From assembly GCA_035493475.1 (NCBI GenBank), contig DATJIF010000044.1, forward strand, positions 3,868 to 67,867: 64,000 nucleotides of DNA. The letters are read 5' to 3'. Below are positions 18,319 to 27,634 of the stretch, piece by piece (the first letter of the stretch is position 1; every line of letters starts with the position of its first letter). The stretch comes from Actinospica sp035493475 (GTDB taxonomy: Bacteria > Actinomycetota > Actinomycetes > Streptomycetales > Catenulisporaceae). The translations under genes and the position numbers were made by a program. The notes under the pieces were generated by a model. It saw only the letters and a program-made list of their open reading frames with translations. It searched no databases and had not been told where the DNA came from.

Positions 18319-21300
18319 GTGAGCGGACGCGAGTGGGATGAGGCGCTGGCCCGGGCCCGGCGGCTCGTCGACCAGGCCACGGCGGACGGGCTCGACGAGG
18401 CCATCGCGGAACTCGGCGGCATCGAGAAGCAGCCTGCTGTCATGCAGGACGAGCCGTTGGTGTGGCGGGTGCGGGTCGCGCTCGGTTCGCTGTACGCGCG
18501 GCGTTGGCTGCACGGGGGTTGGGCGGCCGGTGACAAGACGGCGGGGGTGCGGCTGCTGCGGGCCGCGCGTCTGGCGGGGTTTTTGAACGCCGAGGACGAC
18601 TTCGCCGCGGTGCTGCTGCTGGCGCTGATGCTGCTGCCGGGGAACGCCGCGAGCATCCAGTTGGGCACGCTCGCCAGCCTCAATGCGGCGATGATGGTCG
18701 GGCAGATGGTGATGGGCGGCGGGCAGGCGATCGTCGATCTGCGCGAGGCGCGTGAGTTGCTCGTAGAGGCCCGGAATGCGCGGCCGGACGATCCGCGGAC
18801 TGCGAAACTCGCCGCCTTCGCCAGCGCGCTGGACGCGATCCTGGGCTTGTTCCAGCTGATGACGAGCGGCCGGGGCGCGTCCATCCCCGAGATCCAGCAG
18901 CTGTTCAAGCCGCTGACCGATGATCCGGACAACCCGGCCGGTTCGATGCTCAGCGCGGTCCTGCCGATGATGCAGCCGCTGCCGCCCGGGGAGACGGTCG
19001 CGACTCCTGGCGACGAGTCGATGCCGGACGAGGTGGCGCTCCTGTTCGAGGCGAACGTGCCCGGGATGATGACCGCCGACGAGCTCGCCGCGACGAACGA
19101 TCGGCTGGCCGAGTCCAATCCCGGGGCCGCGGCGCTCGGCCGGCTAGCGCACGCGGTGCGCACGAACGATCCCGCCGAGCTGGACGCCGCGTTGGGGACG
19201 CTGCGCACGGCACTTCAGGACCCTGAGACAGCCGTCGTGCACGGCTGGCTCGGCAACACCGCGTTCCCGGCGATGCTCGTGGCGTCCTCGATGATGCACG
19301 GGAACCGGCAGGACGCGGCGAAGGCGGCGCGACGGTTGCAGGAGGACTGGACGACGCCGCTGCTGACCGAGGCGCTGCTGCAGGGGGATCCGGGCGCCGA
19401 GGGGCTGCGCGTCGGGCGGCTGGTGCTCGATCAGAACCTCCGCACGTCCGAGGCGTGGGAGAAGGGCGACGTGCAAGCCCTCGAAAGCCTGGTGCGCGAA
19501 CTGGAGCAGCACGAACTCCCCGACGGCGCCGAGGTCGGCGTGATGTACTGCGTGATCCCGTTCCAGCTGGCGCTGACAGAGCTCTGTCTCACGGTGCGCA
19601 GCCAGAAGGTCGAGTGGCTGCGCCGGGCGGTTCGGCATCTGAAGGCGGCACTCGACGCCTCCAGGTTCGCGCCGGCGGCCGTGCGTCCGTTGATGGAGTC
19701 GATCTGGCCCGCGGTGCTCACGCTCTCGGCTGAACTGGAGATGCAGCCCGTCGAGCTCTCCGAGGCCATCGCGCGTGCCCGGTCATCGCTGACGTCGACC
19801 CCCGCGACGTACGACCAGCACGTGCACACGCGGCGCGGGATCGCGCTCGCACTCAAGGCGCAGTACGTCGCGCTCGAAGGCCCGGAGCGGGCGGCGGTGC
19901 TCGACCAGGCTATCGACGAACTCGAACAGGCTCGCAGTGCCCTGACGGAGCGCAGTTCCCCGGCAGTGGCCTTCATGGTGCGCTGGGAGCAGGCTGACGC
20001 GTATCGCGCGCGTGGGCTGGGCGACGACACCGGCCACGCCGTGACCAGCGCGCTCGAGTCGCTGCGGCTGCTGTCCGAGGATGTGCTGCTGCAGGTCGGC
20101 ACGGAGGACGGCCTGAGCACGGCAAAGGCGGGTGCGGGCCGCGGGTTGCGCGCGGCGGGTTGGGCGCTGTCCGGCGGGCGGTTCGACGCGGCGCTCGAAT
20201 GCCTGGAGCTGGGACGCGCCATGGTGCTCAGCGCGGCCGCGGCGGCGGGCACCGTTCCCGAGCGTCTGCGCGATATCGACGAGTACGAACTCGCCGACGA
20301 CTGGGAGCGTGCGCCGCAGACCGGCCTGAGCGAGGATTCCCTGACCGTGCCGAGCGATCTGCGGCAGCGCGCGTTGCGTGCCCTGCACCGCGTCGAGGTC
20401 TCCAGCACGCCGCCGACCTGCTCGACGATCAGCGCGCGGCTCAAGGAATGCGACGTGGACGCGCTGGTCTATCTGCTGCCCGAGACCGCCGAATCCGCGG
20501 GCCGCGCCATCGTGATCCGCGCCGACGGTGTGACGTGCGACGTGCAGGCGCCCGGGCTTTCCGGCGCCGCGCGCGAGCCGTTCGATCACTACCTGGACAA
20601 CTCGGCGCGCCGATTCGCCGCGCTGCGCGGACCGGCCGAACTTCGCGAGTTCGACACGACCACCAGGTGGGAGAGCGCGCTGGACGGGCTCTGCGCATGG
20701 GCCGGACCCACGGTGCTCGATCCGATCATCGACGCGCTGCCGACCGAGCCCGCGCCGGACCGTCCCGCGCGGGTCGTGTTCGTGCCCTGCGGTCTGCTCG
20801 GCCTGGTTCCCTGGCAGGCGGCGCTGTTGGGCCGCCCGGCCACGACCGACCTGGCCAGGCCGCTGCGTGCCTGCGACCTGCTCGTCATCTCGTACGCCGC
20901 TTCGGCCACGGAGCTGCTGCGTTCGCTGGACCGGGAACGGGAGCCGTATGGAAGGGATCCGGTGATCGTCGCGGACCCGAGCAGCACGCTGACGTACCCA
21001 GCCGTCGAGGCCGTGGCGATCCGGGACACGTACCTGCACAATGCCCGCTTCCTGGGCGTCGTGGGAGACGACGAGCCGGTCGAGGCGCCGGGCACGCCCG
21101 AGGAAGTCCTCGCGCTGATCCTGGGCAGCGGCGGCGCGGCGCCCGCCTCGATGGTGCAGATCTCCGCGCACGGTACGGCGGGCACCGGGCCGACCACGTC
21201 CCGCCTGCGACTCGCCGGATCGAACGACAGCCTCACCGTCGCGCGCATCCTCGAATCCGCGACGTCCGGCACGCGCGTCGCCGGGCTCATCGTGCTCGAC

Positions 21301-21645
21301 TGCTGCGAAACCGACCTGAGCAGCCGGGACCACGACGAATCCCTCACGCTCACCACGGCCTTCGTCGCACGCGGCGCCACCGACGTCATCGGCTCACGCT
21401 GGTCCATCGACGACTGGGCGACCGCCGTCTGCGTCATCGCCTTCCACCACTACCTCGCGATCCGGAAACTCGCCCCGGCCGACGCCCTGCGCGCCGCCCA
21501 ACGCTGGATGCTCGGCCCCGAGGACGCCCGAGAGCCGATGCCCGTGCTGCGGGAAATCCTCCAGCACGAGCATCGGCTCCTGGACGCCGTTTCATCCTGG
21601 GCGCCGTTCATTCACCAGGGAAACGCCGGTACCGGTATCAGCTGA
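18319..21645 (+). CDS. TPR-CHAT caspase-like protein
   Basis: This 1108-residue protein starts at GTG 18319, 8 bp after RBS GGGGAGGAGG. The N-terminal ~800 residues are alpha-helical with degenerate TPR-like repeats. The C-terminal ~300 residues are a CHAT domain. They contain VFVPCGLLGLVPWQAAL, a His in QISAHGTAGTGP (His951) and LIVLDCCETDLS (Cys995/Cys996), giving a caspase-type His/Cys dyad. CHAT proteases act in regulated proteolysis, for example with type III-E CRISPR or with bacterial gasdermins. No CRISPR array or gasdermin is nearby. The only adjacent partner candidate is the divergent membrane protein. Its stop overlaps the convergent gene by 8 bp. Confidence 0.82.
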   Translation: MSGREWDEALARARRLVDQATADGLDEAIAELGGIEKQPAVMQDEPLVWRVRVALGSLYARRWLHGGWAAGDKTAGVRLLRAARLAGFLNAEDDFAAVLLLALMLLPGNAASIQLGTLASLNAAMMVGQMVMGGGQAIVDLREARELLVEARNARPDDPRTAKLAAFASALDAILGLFQLMTSGRGASIPEIQQLFKPLTDDPDNPAGSMLSAVLPMMQPLPPGETVATPGDESMPDEVALLFEANVPGMMTADELAATNDRLAESNPGAAALGRLAHAVRTNDPAELDAALGTLRTALQDPETAVVHGWLGNTAFPAMLVASSMMHGNRQDAAKAARRLQEDWTTPLLTEALLQGDPGAEGLRVGRLVLDQNLRTSEAWEKGDVQALESLVRELEQHELPDGAEVGVMYCVIPFQLALTELCLTVRSQKVEWLRRAVRHLKAALDASRFAPAAVRPLMESIWPAVLTLSAELEMQPVELSEAIARARSSLTSTPATYDQHVHTRRGIALALKAQYVALEGPERAAVLDQAIDELEQARSALTERSSPAVAFMVRWEQADAYRARGLGDDTGHAVTSALESLRLLSEDVLLQVGTEDGLSTAKAGAGRGLRAAGWALSGGRFDAALECLELGRAMVLSAAAAAGTVPERLRDIDEYELADDWERAPQTGLSEDSLTVPSDLRQRALRALHRVEVSSTPPTCSTISARLKECDVDALVYLLPETAESAGRAIVIRADGVTCDVQAPGLSGAAREPFDHYLDNSARRFAALRGPAELREFDTTTRWESALDGLCAWAGPTVLDPIIDALPTEPAPDRPARVVFVPCGLLGLVPWQAALLGRPATTDLARPLRACDLLVISYAASATELLRSLDREREPYGRDPVIVADPSSTLTYPAVEAVAIRDTYLHNARFLGVVGDDEPVEAPGTPEEVLALILGSGGAAPASMVQISAHGTAGTGPTTSRLRLAGSNDSLTVARILESATSGTRVAGLIVLDCCETDLSSRDHDESLTLTTAFVARGATDVIGSRWSIDDWATAVCVIAFHHYLAIRKLAPADALRAAQRWMLGPEDAREPMPVLREILQHEHRLLDAVSSWAPFIHQGNAGTGIS

Positions 21646-24361
21646 AGGACACGATGTCGCTCGGGCCGCCGAAGCTGGAGCTGACCGCGGTACCCGTTCC
21701 GTCGATCACGGACTGGATGCCGCCGGACCCGTTCAGGAACACCGTCATGATGTCGTTGAACGAGATCCCCGAGGTCTGCGGCGCCTGGAACGCCATCGCG
21801 TTCTCGATCGCCACGCCCTGGCTGAAGTACGAGTAGCTGCCCATGCCGTAGCCGGTGAACGTGGTCACGCTGTTCGGCACGTAGAACGCGGGGTAGCCGT
21901 TCTGGGTGGCGCTGGACATCCACGCCGCCTGGCTCGGCACCTCGTACGGGTTCTCGTTCTGGAAGAACACGACCTTGCCGCCCTGGCCGTTCCAGATCGT
22001 CTCGTACTGCTCGTAGTGCTCCACGGCCAGGCCGTTCGCGGTGACCCGGTCGCCGTTGACGACGAGGCCGGTGGCCGACTGGTCGCCGGTCCAGGTGCCC
22101 GCCCCGGCGCCGTGGTCGGCGCGCCAGGACCAGACGTCGTCGATCAGCGAGTCGTCGGAGTTGTCCACGAACGCGGTGGCCGTGCTGCCCGCCTCCTCGC
22201 CGCCGACCCGGAAGAACACGTCGTCCACGCTGTCCGGGTCGCTCGCGTTGTTCGCGGCCGAGCCCTCGGTGCCGAGCTGCAGCAGCGCGGCGGACTGGGT
22301 GGGTCCGGCGTCGAAGATCAGGCCGGAGACGTTGACGCCGGGCACGTCGGCTGTGGACAGCGTGACGTTGCCCGCGGTCGGGATCAGCGTCGCGAAGCCG
22401 AGGCCGAGGATCTTCGTGTTCGCGTGCGTCACCTGGATCGTCTGCGCGTACTGGTAGACGCCGGGGGTGAACAGCAGGTTGTCGCCGGCGGCCAGTGCCG
22501 CGTTGATCTGGCCGACCGTGCTCGACGCGTTGACCACGTAGAACGTGTTCAGCGACAGCGAGGTGCCCGGCGTGTTGCCGTTGGCCCAGGTCGGACCGTT
22601 GGAGTTGGACTGCGCCGAGGGGACGAAGACGTTGTAGTTCCCCGACGAGTCCGTGTACAGGTACGGCTCCTCCTGCGTGGTCGGGCAGGTTCCGAGCGTC
22701 GTGTACGGCGCGCTGCCGCCGCTCAGGCCCGAGGTGGACGAGAAGCTCTGCGCCGGGGCTCCCGGGTCGCCGCAGAACACCTGGTTCCACACGCCGTTAC
22801 TCCAGCTGCCGAGGTCCGTGTTGCGCACGAAGAACTGCTGCTGCGAGCCGTTGGTGACGGTGTTGTTCAGCTTCGAGTCCGCGATGAAGCCGCCGCTGGC
22901 CCAGTCCGGCGAACCGTCGCAGTAGTCCATCAGCGTCAGGTTGCCGTTGACGTTCACCCGGCGCATCGGCGCGGCCTGCGAGACGGCCCACACGTCGGTG
23001 CCGTTGAAGCAGCCGGTCATCCCGGTCACGTTGATCGTCAGGTTGGAGACCGAGCGCCAGAAGTTGTCGGTGGCGTAGCAGGCGCTCTGGTTGCCGCCGT
23101 CGCACTGGTTGTACGAGTTGATCGCGCCGTTGATGACGACCTGGCCCGGGTTCTGGCCGAGGCCCGCGACGCTCTCGTAGTAGCCGACCGTGAACACCAG
23201 CGGGTTCGACGCCGAGCCGTAGGTGCCGGGCTCGAACAGCAGCTCGTAGCGCTGGCTGCCGAACTGGTTGCCGACCTGCGCGTTCGAGATCGAGTTGACG
23301 GTGCTCAGGATCGAGGCGACCGACTGGCTCGGGGTGAACACGTAGACGTTCGAGCCGAGGCTGCCGCCGGTGGCCGGGGCGCTCGGCAGCGTCGTGGAGG
23401 CGGAGGAGTTGTAGACGGTCACGTTCGTCAGCGACCACCAGCTCGCCGCGTTCGACGCCGTCAGCAGCACCCTGATGTAGCGCGCCTGCTGGGGGGAGAA
23501 CGTCGCGGTCTCCGGGGACGAGGTTCCGGTGCCGAAGTAGACCGGCGTGAACTTCGTGCCGTCGTTGGAGACCTCGATGTCGTATCCGCGCGCGTAGTCG
23601 CCGGTGTTGGCGCCGGAGTCGAGTTCGACCTGGTTGAAGGTCTGCACCGAGCTCATGTCCACCTGCCACCACATGCCCGGCGCCTGGTACGCGTCGGAGC
23701 TGAACCGGGCGCCGGTGTTGCCGCTCACCGCGTGCTGCGGGGCGTCCCCGGCCGGCGAGTTCGTGTTCGACGTCGCGGCCCAGCCGGTCTCGGCGAGCTG
23801 GCCGCTGGTCGTACCGCCGCCGCCCGAACCGCTGGATCCGTTGGTGTAGGCGGTGAAATTGACCATGGACCACCAGTTCGTGCTCACGGCGGTGGTCAGC
23901 TGGACTCTGATGTACTTCGCGGTCTGCGCGGCGAACGTCGCGGTGATCGGGTTCGCGGTGCCGGTGCCGGTGTAGACCGCGGTGAAGTTCGTGCCGTCGC
24001 TGGAGACCTCGACCTGGTAGCCGTGCGCGTAGTCGCCCGCGTAGCCGCCGGAGTCCATCTCGATCTGGTCGAAGCTCTGCGCGGAGCCCAGGTTGACCTG
24101 CCACCACATGCCCGCGGCCTGGTCGGCGTCCGAGCTGAACCGGGCGCCGGTGTCGCCGCTGATCGCGTTCTGCGGCGCGTCCCCGGCCGACGAGTTCGTG
24201 TTCGACGACGCGGTCCAGCCGGTCTCGGACAGCTGCGTCTGGGTCGCGGCGGAGGCGAGCGCGGGGGCGAGGGAGACGAGGCCGCACGCCGTGGCGGCGG
24301 CCAGGAAGAAGTGGGCGATCCGGCGCGTCGTCGCGCCCGTCGATCGCCTGTGTCCGCTCAT
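21638..24361 (-). CDS. Secreted GH55-like beta-helix glucanase with two F5/8 type C modules
   Basis: The 907-residue protein has a signal peptide (cleavage near ALASAA, residue 39). Two F5/8 type C (CBM32-like) modules of about 130 residues follow (~45-170 and ~185-320), each opening with xLxETGW and DAPQ. The rest is a long two-part beta-helix domain. Blocks such as QRYELLFEPGTYGS, NFWRSVSNLTI, AVSQAAPMRRVNVNG and FVDNSDDSLIDDVWSWRADH match, from memory, the actinobacterial GH55-like proteins often mis-annotated as adenylyl cyclase. GH55 enzymes are exo-beta-1,3-glucanases. This fits the GH64 gene and shared operator next door. The catalytic acid was not pinpointed. Confidence 0.7.
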   Translation of the reverse strand: MSGHRRSTGATTRRIAHFFLAAATACGLVSLAPALASAATQTQLSETGWTASSNTNSSAGDAPQNAISGDTGARFSSDADQAAGMWWQVNLGSAQSFDQIEMDSGGYAGDYAHGYQVEVSSDGTNFTAVYTGTGTANPITATFAAQTAKYIRVQLTTAVSTNWWSMVNFTAYTNGSSGSGGGGTTSGQLAETGWAATSNTNSPAGDAPQHAVSGNTGARFSSDAYQAPGMWWQVDMSSVQTFNQVELDSGANTGDYARGYDIEVSNDGTKFTPVYFGTGTSSPETATFSPQQARYIRVLLTASNAASWWSLTNVTVYNSSASTTLPSAPATGGSLGSNVYVFTPSQSVASILSTVNSISNAQVGNQFGSQRYELLFEPGTYGSASNPLVFTVGYYESVAGLGQNPGQVVINGAINSYNQCDGGNQSACYATDNFWRSVSNLTINVTGMTGCFNGTDVWAVSQAAPMRRVNVNGNLTLMDYCDGSPDWASGGFIADSKLNNTVTNGSQQQFFVRNTDLGSWSNGVWNQVFCGDPGAPAQSFSSTSGLSGGSAPYTTLGTCPTTQEEPYLYTDSSGNYNVFVPSAQSNSNGPTWANGNTPGTSLSLNTFYVVNASSTVGQINAALAAGDNLLFTPGVYQYAQTIQVTHANTKILGLGFATLIPTAGNVTLSTADVPGVNVSGLIFDAGPTQSAALLQLGTEGSAANNASDPDSVDDVFFRVGGEEAGSTATAFVDNSDDSLIDDVWSWRADHGAGAGTWTGDQSATGLVVNGDRVTANGLAVEHYEQYETIWNGQGGKVVFFQNENPYEVPSQAAWMSSATQNGYPAFYVPNSVTTFTGYGMGSYSYFSQGVAIENAMAFQAPQTSGISFNDIMTVFLNGSGGIQSVIDGTGTAVSSSFGGPSDIVSFS

Positions 24362-24397
24362 GGAGAAGGTCTGCCTTTCCTAGGGCTCCGAAGGGTG

Positions 24398-24411
24398 GGA
24401 GAGCGCTCTCC
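24398..24411. promoter_or_regulatory. LacI-family operator, GH55-like gene
   Basis: The perfect 14-bp palindrome GGAGAGCGCTCTCC lies 37 bp upstream of the 24361 start. It has the CGCT centre typical of LacI/GalR operators and shares the core GAGAGCGCTCTC with 25630-25641 and 27531-27544. Confidence 0.8.
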
Positions 24412-24508
24412 GAGCGGTAGTGAACTCCTCGGCCCACGGGTCGTCAAGGGAAAGTCGGCGGGATTCGGTTCCGAAACCTCGGCGCCGGATCCCGGAACTG
24501 ATCGCAGG

Positions 24509-25582
24509 TCAGGCGGAGGCGCGCACGACCAGGGTCGGTTCGAAGACCGTCGATGCCGCGGGCAGTCCCGGGCGGTCGAGCCGGTCCAGCAGCAGCCGCG
24601 CCATCTCGGCCGCCATCTCCTCGACCGGCAGGTGCACGGTGGTCAGCGCGGGACGGCAGAGCATCGCCGCGTGGTGGTCGTCGAAGCCCACGACGGCCAC
24701 GTCCTCGGGGATGCGCCGGCCGCGCTCGTGCAGCACGGTGACGGCGCCGAGGGCCATCAGGTCGTTCGCCGCGAACACGCCGTCGAGGTCGGGGTGCTCG
24801 TCGAGCAGCCGGGTCATCGCCGCGCTGCCGCTCTCCTGCGTGAAGTAGCCCTCTATGGCCGGGATCTCGGGATGTCCGTGCTCTGCCATCGCCGCGCGGA
24901 AGCCGTCGAGCCGGTCCCGGCCCGCGGACATGTCCATCGGCCCCGCGATCGTGACGACCTTGCGGCAGCCGCGTGCCGCCAAGCGCTCGGCGGCCAGGCG
25001 TGCCCCGACGCGCTGCGGGGCGTCCACGTAGCTGATCCGCAGCGGCGAGTTCGGCCGTTCGGAGAGCACCGCCGGCAGGTCCACCTCGGTGAGCATCCGC
25101 GGCAGCGGGTCCTGCGGGTGCGAGGAGATCAGCAGCACGCCGTCCACGTGGCCCTGCCGCAGGTAGCCGACCAGCTGCTGGCGCATCTCGTCCGTCTCCA
25201 CGAACATCAGCACCAGGTTGAGCCCGCGCGGCCGCAGCACGGAGAAGAGCCCTGACACGACCCGGCCGAAGTACGGGTCGGTGAACACCCGGCCGACGAA
25301 CGCGTCGTCCGCCGGGACGCCGCGCCCCTCGCCCTCGGACACGACCAGCGCGACGGAGTTGGTGCGCCGGGTCACCAGCGAGCGCGCGGCCTGGTTCGGC
25401 ACGTAGCCGGTGGCCTCCACGGCGGCGCGCACGACCTCGGCGATCCGCGGGTCGACGTTGCGGACGTTGTTGATCACCCGCGAGACGGTCGCGCGGGACA
25501 CCCCGGCCACTCGCGCCACGTGTTCGAGCGTCGGTGCGGCGTGAGGTGTCTGGTTGGCATCCACGACTGGGATTGTAACCAC
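24509..25582 (-). CDS. LacI-family transcriptional regulator of the beta-glucan cluster
   Basis: A 357-residue repressor-type protein. The N-terminal helix-turn-helix and hinge read LEHVARVAGVSRATVSRVIN; a periplasmic-binding-protein-like effector domain follows, ending in VAVVGFDDHHAAMLCRPALTTV. The start is GTG 25582 (GTG 25564 possible). It is flanked by the GH64 and GH55-like genes, all on the minus strand, and each has the same palindrome upstream. It probably represses the cluster and itself until a glucan-derived oligosaccharide binds. Confidence 0.9.
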   Translation of the reverse strand: MVTIPVVDANQTPHAAPTLEHVARVAGVSRATVSRVINNVRNVDPRIAEVVRAAVEATGYVPNQAARSLVTRRTNSVALVVSEGEGRGVPADDAFVGRVFTDPYFGRVVSGLFSVLRPRGLNLVLMFVETDEMRQQLVGYLRQGHVDGVLLISSHPQDPLPRMLTEVDLPAVLSERPNSPLRISYVDAPQRVGARLAAERLAARGCRKVVTIAGPMDMSAGRDRLDGFRAAMAEHGHPEIPAIEGYFTQESGSAAMTRLLDEHPDLDGVFAANDLMALGAVTVLHERGRRIPEDVAVVGFDDHHAAMLCRPALTTVHLPVEEMAAEMARLLLDRLDRPGLPAASTVFEPTLVVRASA

Positions 25583-25629
25583 GGATGGTTTTCTGTAATG
25601 CGCGCGGATGTGAAACGTCGCGAGGACCA

Positions 25630-25641
25630 GAGAGCGCTCTC
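25630..25641. promoter_or_regulatory. LacI-family operator, regulator's own promoter
   Basis: GAGAGCGCTCTC is a perfect 12-bp palindrome 48 bp upstream of the GTG start of the LacI gene and downstream of the GH64 stop, indicating autoregulation. Confidence 0.78.
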
Positions 25642-25676
25642 CAATCCCCGCGACGGATCCGCGGTCGACGCGACGG

Positions 25677-27491
25677 CTACCAGCCGACCGCCACGACCAT
25701 GTACTGCGGGTTGGCGACGGACAGGTCCGAGGACTGGCCGTCCACGTCGTCGTACGGGAAGCCGTACTGCATGCCGTTGATCGAGTTCTGGTGCCAGAAC
25801 TGCGCGTAGTAGTTCGCCGGGGCGGTCTGGTAGAAGTTCGCCGGGTTGGACTGCGAGGACGTCGGCAGCTGCGCGACGCCGCGGTTGAGCGCGGCGCACA
25901 GCGTCGGGTTGCCGGAGAGCGTGCCCGCGCAGCCGAAGACGTCGAGGCTGTTGTCCGTCGTGTCGCCGGCGGCCGTCAGCGCGCTGTTGAAGTAGTTCGC
26001 GTACGCGCCGCCGGACTGGAACGCCGGGTCGCCGCCGGGCGACGGGATCCCGTACGGCGCGTTGTCGGTGGCCAGTTCCTTGAACGCGGTCGGCACCGAG
26101 TTCTCGAAGCGCTGGAAGGTCGCGGTGCGGCTCTCCTGGAACGTGGCGTAGTTCTCGCCGACCTCCTGCTCGGTGCCGTCGTGGCTGTGCACGAGCAGCG
26201 CGAGCTTGAGCCCGAAGCGGTCGACGCGCGTGGTGTCCACGTTGATCGACGACGCGCCGACGGTGAATTCGATGAAGTCGTAGTACTGGCTGTTCGGCGA
26301 GCCGAGGTAGAAGTACATCCGTCCGGCCGAGTTCGCGGGCATGTCGATGTACGGCTGCTGCGCGATCGATTCTTCCTGCCCGTTGAAGCTCCAGTAGACC
26401 TGGCTGTCCGGGTATTGGCCGTTGGTCTGGTTGGTGATCGCGACCTCGAGCACCTTGGTGGCGGCCGGGATCGCGCTCGTGTTGCCCCAGAAGGATGCGG
26501 GCGGCGCGCCGGATCCAGTCGACGTGCCGGTGCCGGTTCCGGTCGGGGTCGGCGAGGAGGTCGATCCGCCGACGGTGTAGATGTCGAATTCCCAGAGCGA
26601 GTAGCCGTATTGCGTGGCCCGCGCGGTGCCGTACATGCGCACGTATCGGCCGCTTCCGGAGACGGTCAGCGATTGATTGCCGCCGGTCCCGGTCGTGGTC
26701 GAGTAGATGCTTGTCCAGTTGGTGCCGTCGGTGGAGACCTGGATCTGGAACGCCGTCGCGTACGCGGCTTCCCAGTTGAGGGCCACGCCGCAGACGGACT
26801 GCGTGGAGCCGAGATCGACCTCAAGCCACTGCGGGTCGCTCCACACGCTCGACCAGCGAGTGCCGGTGTTGCCGTCGGTCGCTGCGGACGCTGTGAATGA
26901 GGAATTCTCCAGCGACGACGCGGTGGTCGGCCGGTTCAGCGCGGCGTCGGTCGTGCTGCAGCTCGTGCCTGCGGATGCCGTGCCGTAGACCTGGAACTCC
27001 CAGAGCGAGTAACCGTATTGCGTGGCGCGGGCGGTGCCGTACATGCGCACGTATCGGCCGCTGCCGGAGACGGTCAGCGACTGGTTGCCGCCGCTCCCGG
27101 TGGTGGTCGAGTAGATGCTCGTCCAGTTCGTGTTATCGGTGGAGACCTGGATCTGGAACGCCGTCGCGTACGCCGCCTCCCAGTCGAGGGTGACGGAGTT
27201 GATCTGCGCCGTCGAGCCGAGATCCACCTCCAGCCACTGCGGGTCGCTGAACCCGCTCGACCAGCGGGTGCCGGTGTTGCCGTCGGTGGCGGCCGAGGCC
27301 GGGAAGGTGGCGTTCTCCAGCGAGGACGCCGTGGTCGGCTGCCCCTGCGAGAGCAGTACCGGGGCCGCGTGCGCGGGCGTGGCCGTGACCACGAGCGCGG
27401 CGGCGGCGAGTACGACCGCTGAGAGCGTGGCGATGGCGGCCTGGATGCGCGGTCGCAGTCCTGGTGGTTTGTGCCCGGGAAGTCGCGTCAT
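25677..27491 (-). CDS. Secreted GH64 beta-1,3-glucanase with two F5/8 type C modules
   Basis: The 604-residue protein has a signal peptide (to about residue 42, PAHAAP). Two F5/8 type C/CBM32-like modules (~45-170 and ~185-310) are near-identical, a Pro/Thr/Gly linker follows, and the catalytic domain runs ~330-604. VYWSFNGQEESIAQQPYIDM and YYDFIEFTVGASSINVDTTR match GH64, laminaripentaose-producing endo-beta-1,3-glucanases with a thaumatin-like fold; the Glu and Asp in these blocks are the expected catalytic pair. The substrate would be callose, curdlan or fungal wall beta-1,3-glucan. RBS GGAG precedes ATG 27491. Confidence 0.87.
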   Translation of the reverse strand: MTRLPGHKPPGLRPRIQAAIATLSAVVLAAAALVVTATPAHAAPVLLSQGQPTTASSLENATFPASAATDGNTGTRWSSGFSDPQWLEVDLGSTAQINSVTLDWEAAYATAFQIQVSTDNTNWTSIYSTTTGSGGNQSLTVSGSGRYVRMYGTARATQYGYSLWEFQVYGTASAGTSCSTTDAALNRPTTASSLENSSFTASAATDGNTGTRWSSVWSDPQWLEVDLGSTQSVCGVALNWEAAYATAFQIQVSTDGTNWTSIYSTTTGTGGNQSLTVSGSGRYVRMYGTARATQYGYSLWEFDIYTVGGSTSSPTPTGTGTGTSTGSGAPPASFWGNTSAIPAATKVLEVAITNQTNGQYPDSQVYWSFNGQEESIAQQPYIDMPANSAGRMYFYLGSPNSQYYDFIEFTVGASSINVDTTRVDRFGLKLALLVHSHDGTEQEVGENYATFQESRTATFQRFENSVPTAFKELATDNAPYGIPSPGGDPAFQSGGAYANYFNSALTAAGDTTDNSLDVFGCAGTLSGNPTLCAALNRGVAQLPTSSQSNPANFYQTAPANYYAQFWHQNSINGMQYGFPYDDVDGQSSDLSVANPQYMVVAVGW

Positions 27492-27519
27492 TGCTACTCC
27501 AGAGAGAAGGCGTGGGTGT

Positions 27520-27555
27520 GGCCGTAGCTTGGAGAGCGCTCTCCAAGCTACGGCC
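27520..27555. promoter_or_regulatory. 36-bp perfect palindromic operator upstream of GH64
   Basis: The core GGAGAGCGCTCTCC (27531-27544) is the same as at 24398. Here the symmetry continues outward without a mismatch to 36 bp (arms 27520-27537 and 27538-27555, outer sequence GGCCGTAGCTT). It lies 29 bp before the GH64 ATG. As RNA it could also form a hairpin that ends transcription from the GH43 gene upstream. Confidence 0.82.
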
Positions 27556-27634
27556 TGTGTAGTGCTCCGTCCCCACGCCCGTCAACGAGTTCCGCGGGTT
27601 TCGGAACCCGCGGAACCCGGACACGGCCGCCGGA

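Noticed and set aside
22016..25255. A very long plus-strand open frame (over 1000 codons) opposite the GH55-like and LacI genes
   Set aside because: It spans two well-supported genes, its translation is Arg/Val/Gly/Ala-rich with no domain, and high GC alone keeps antisense frames open.
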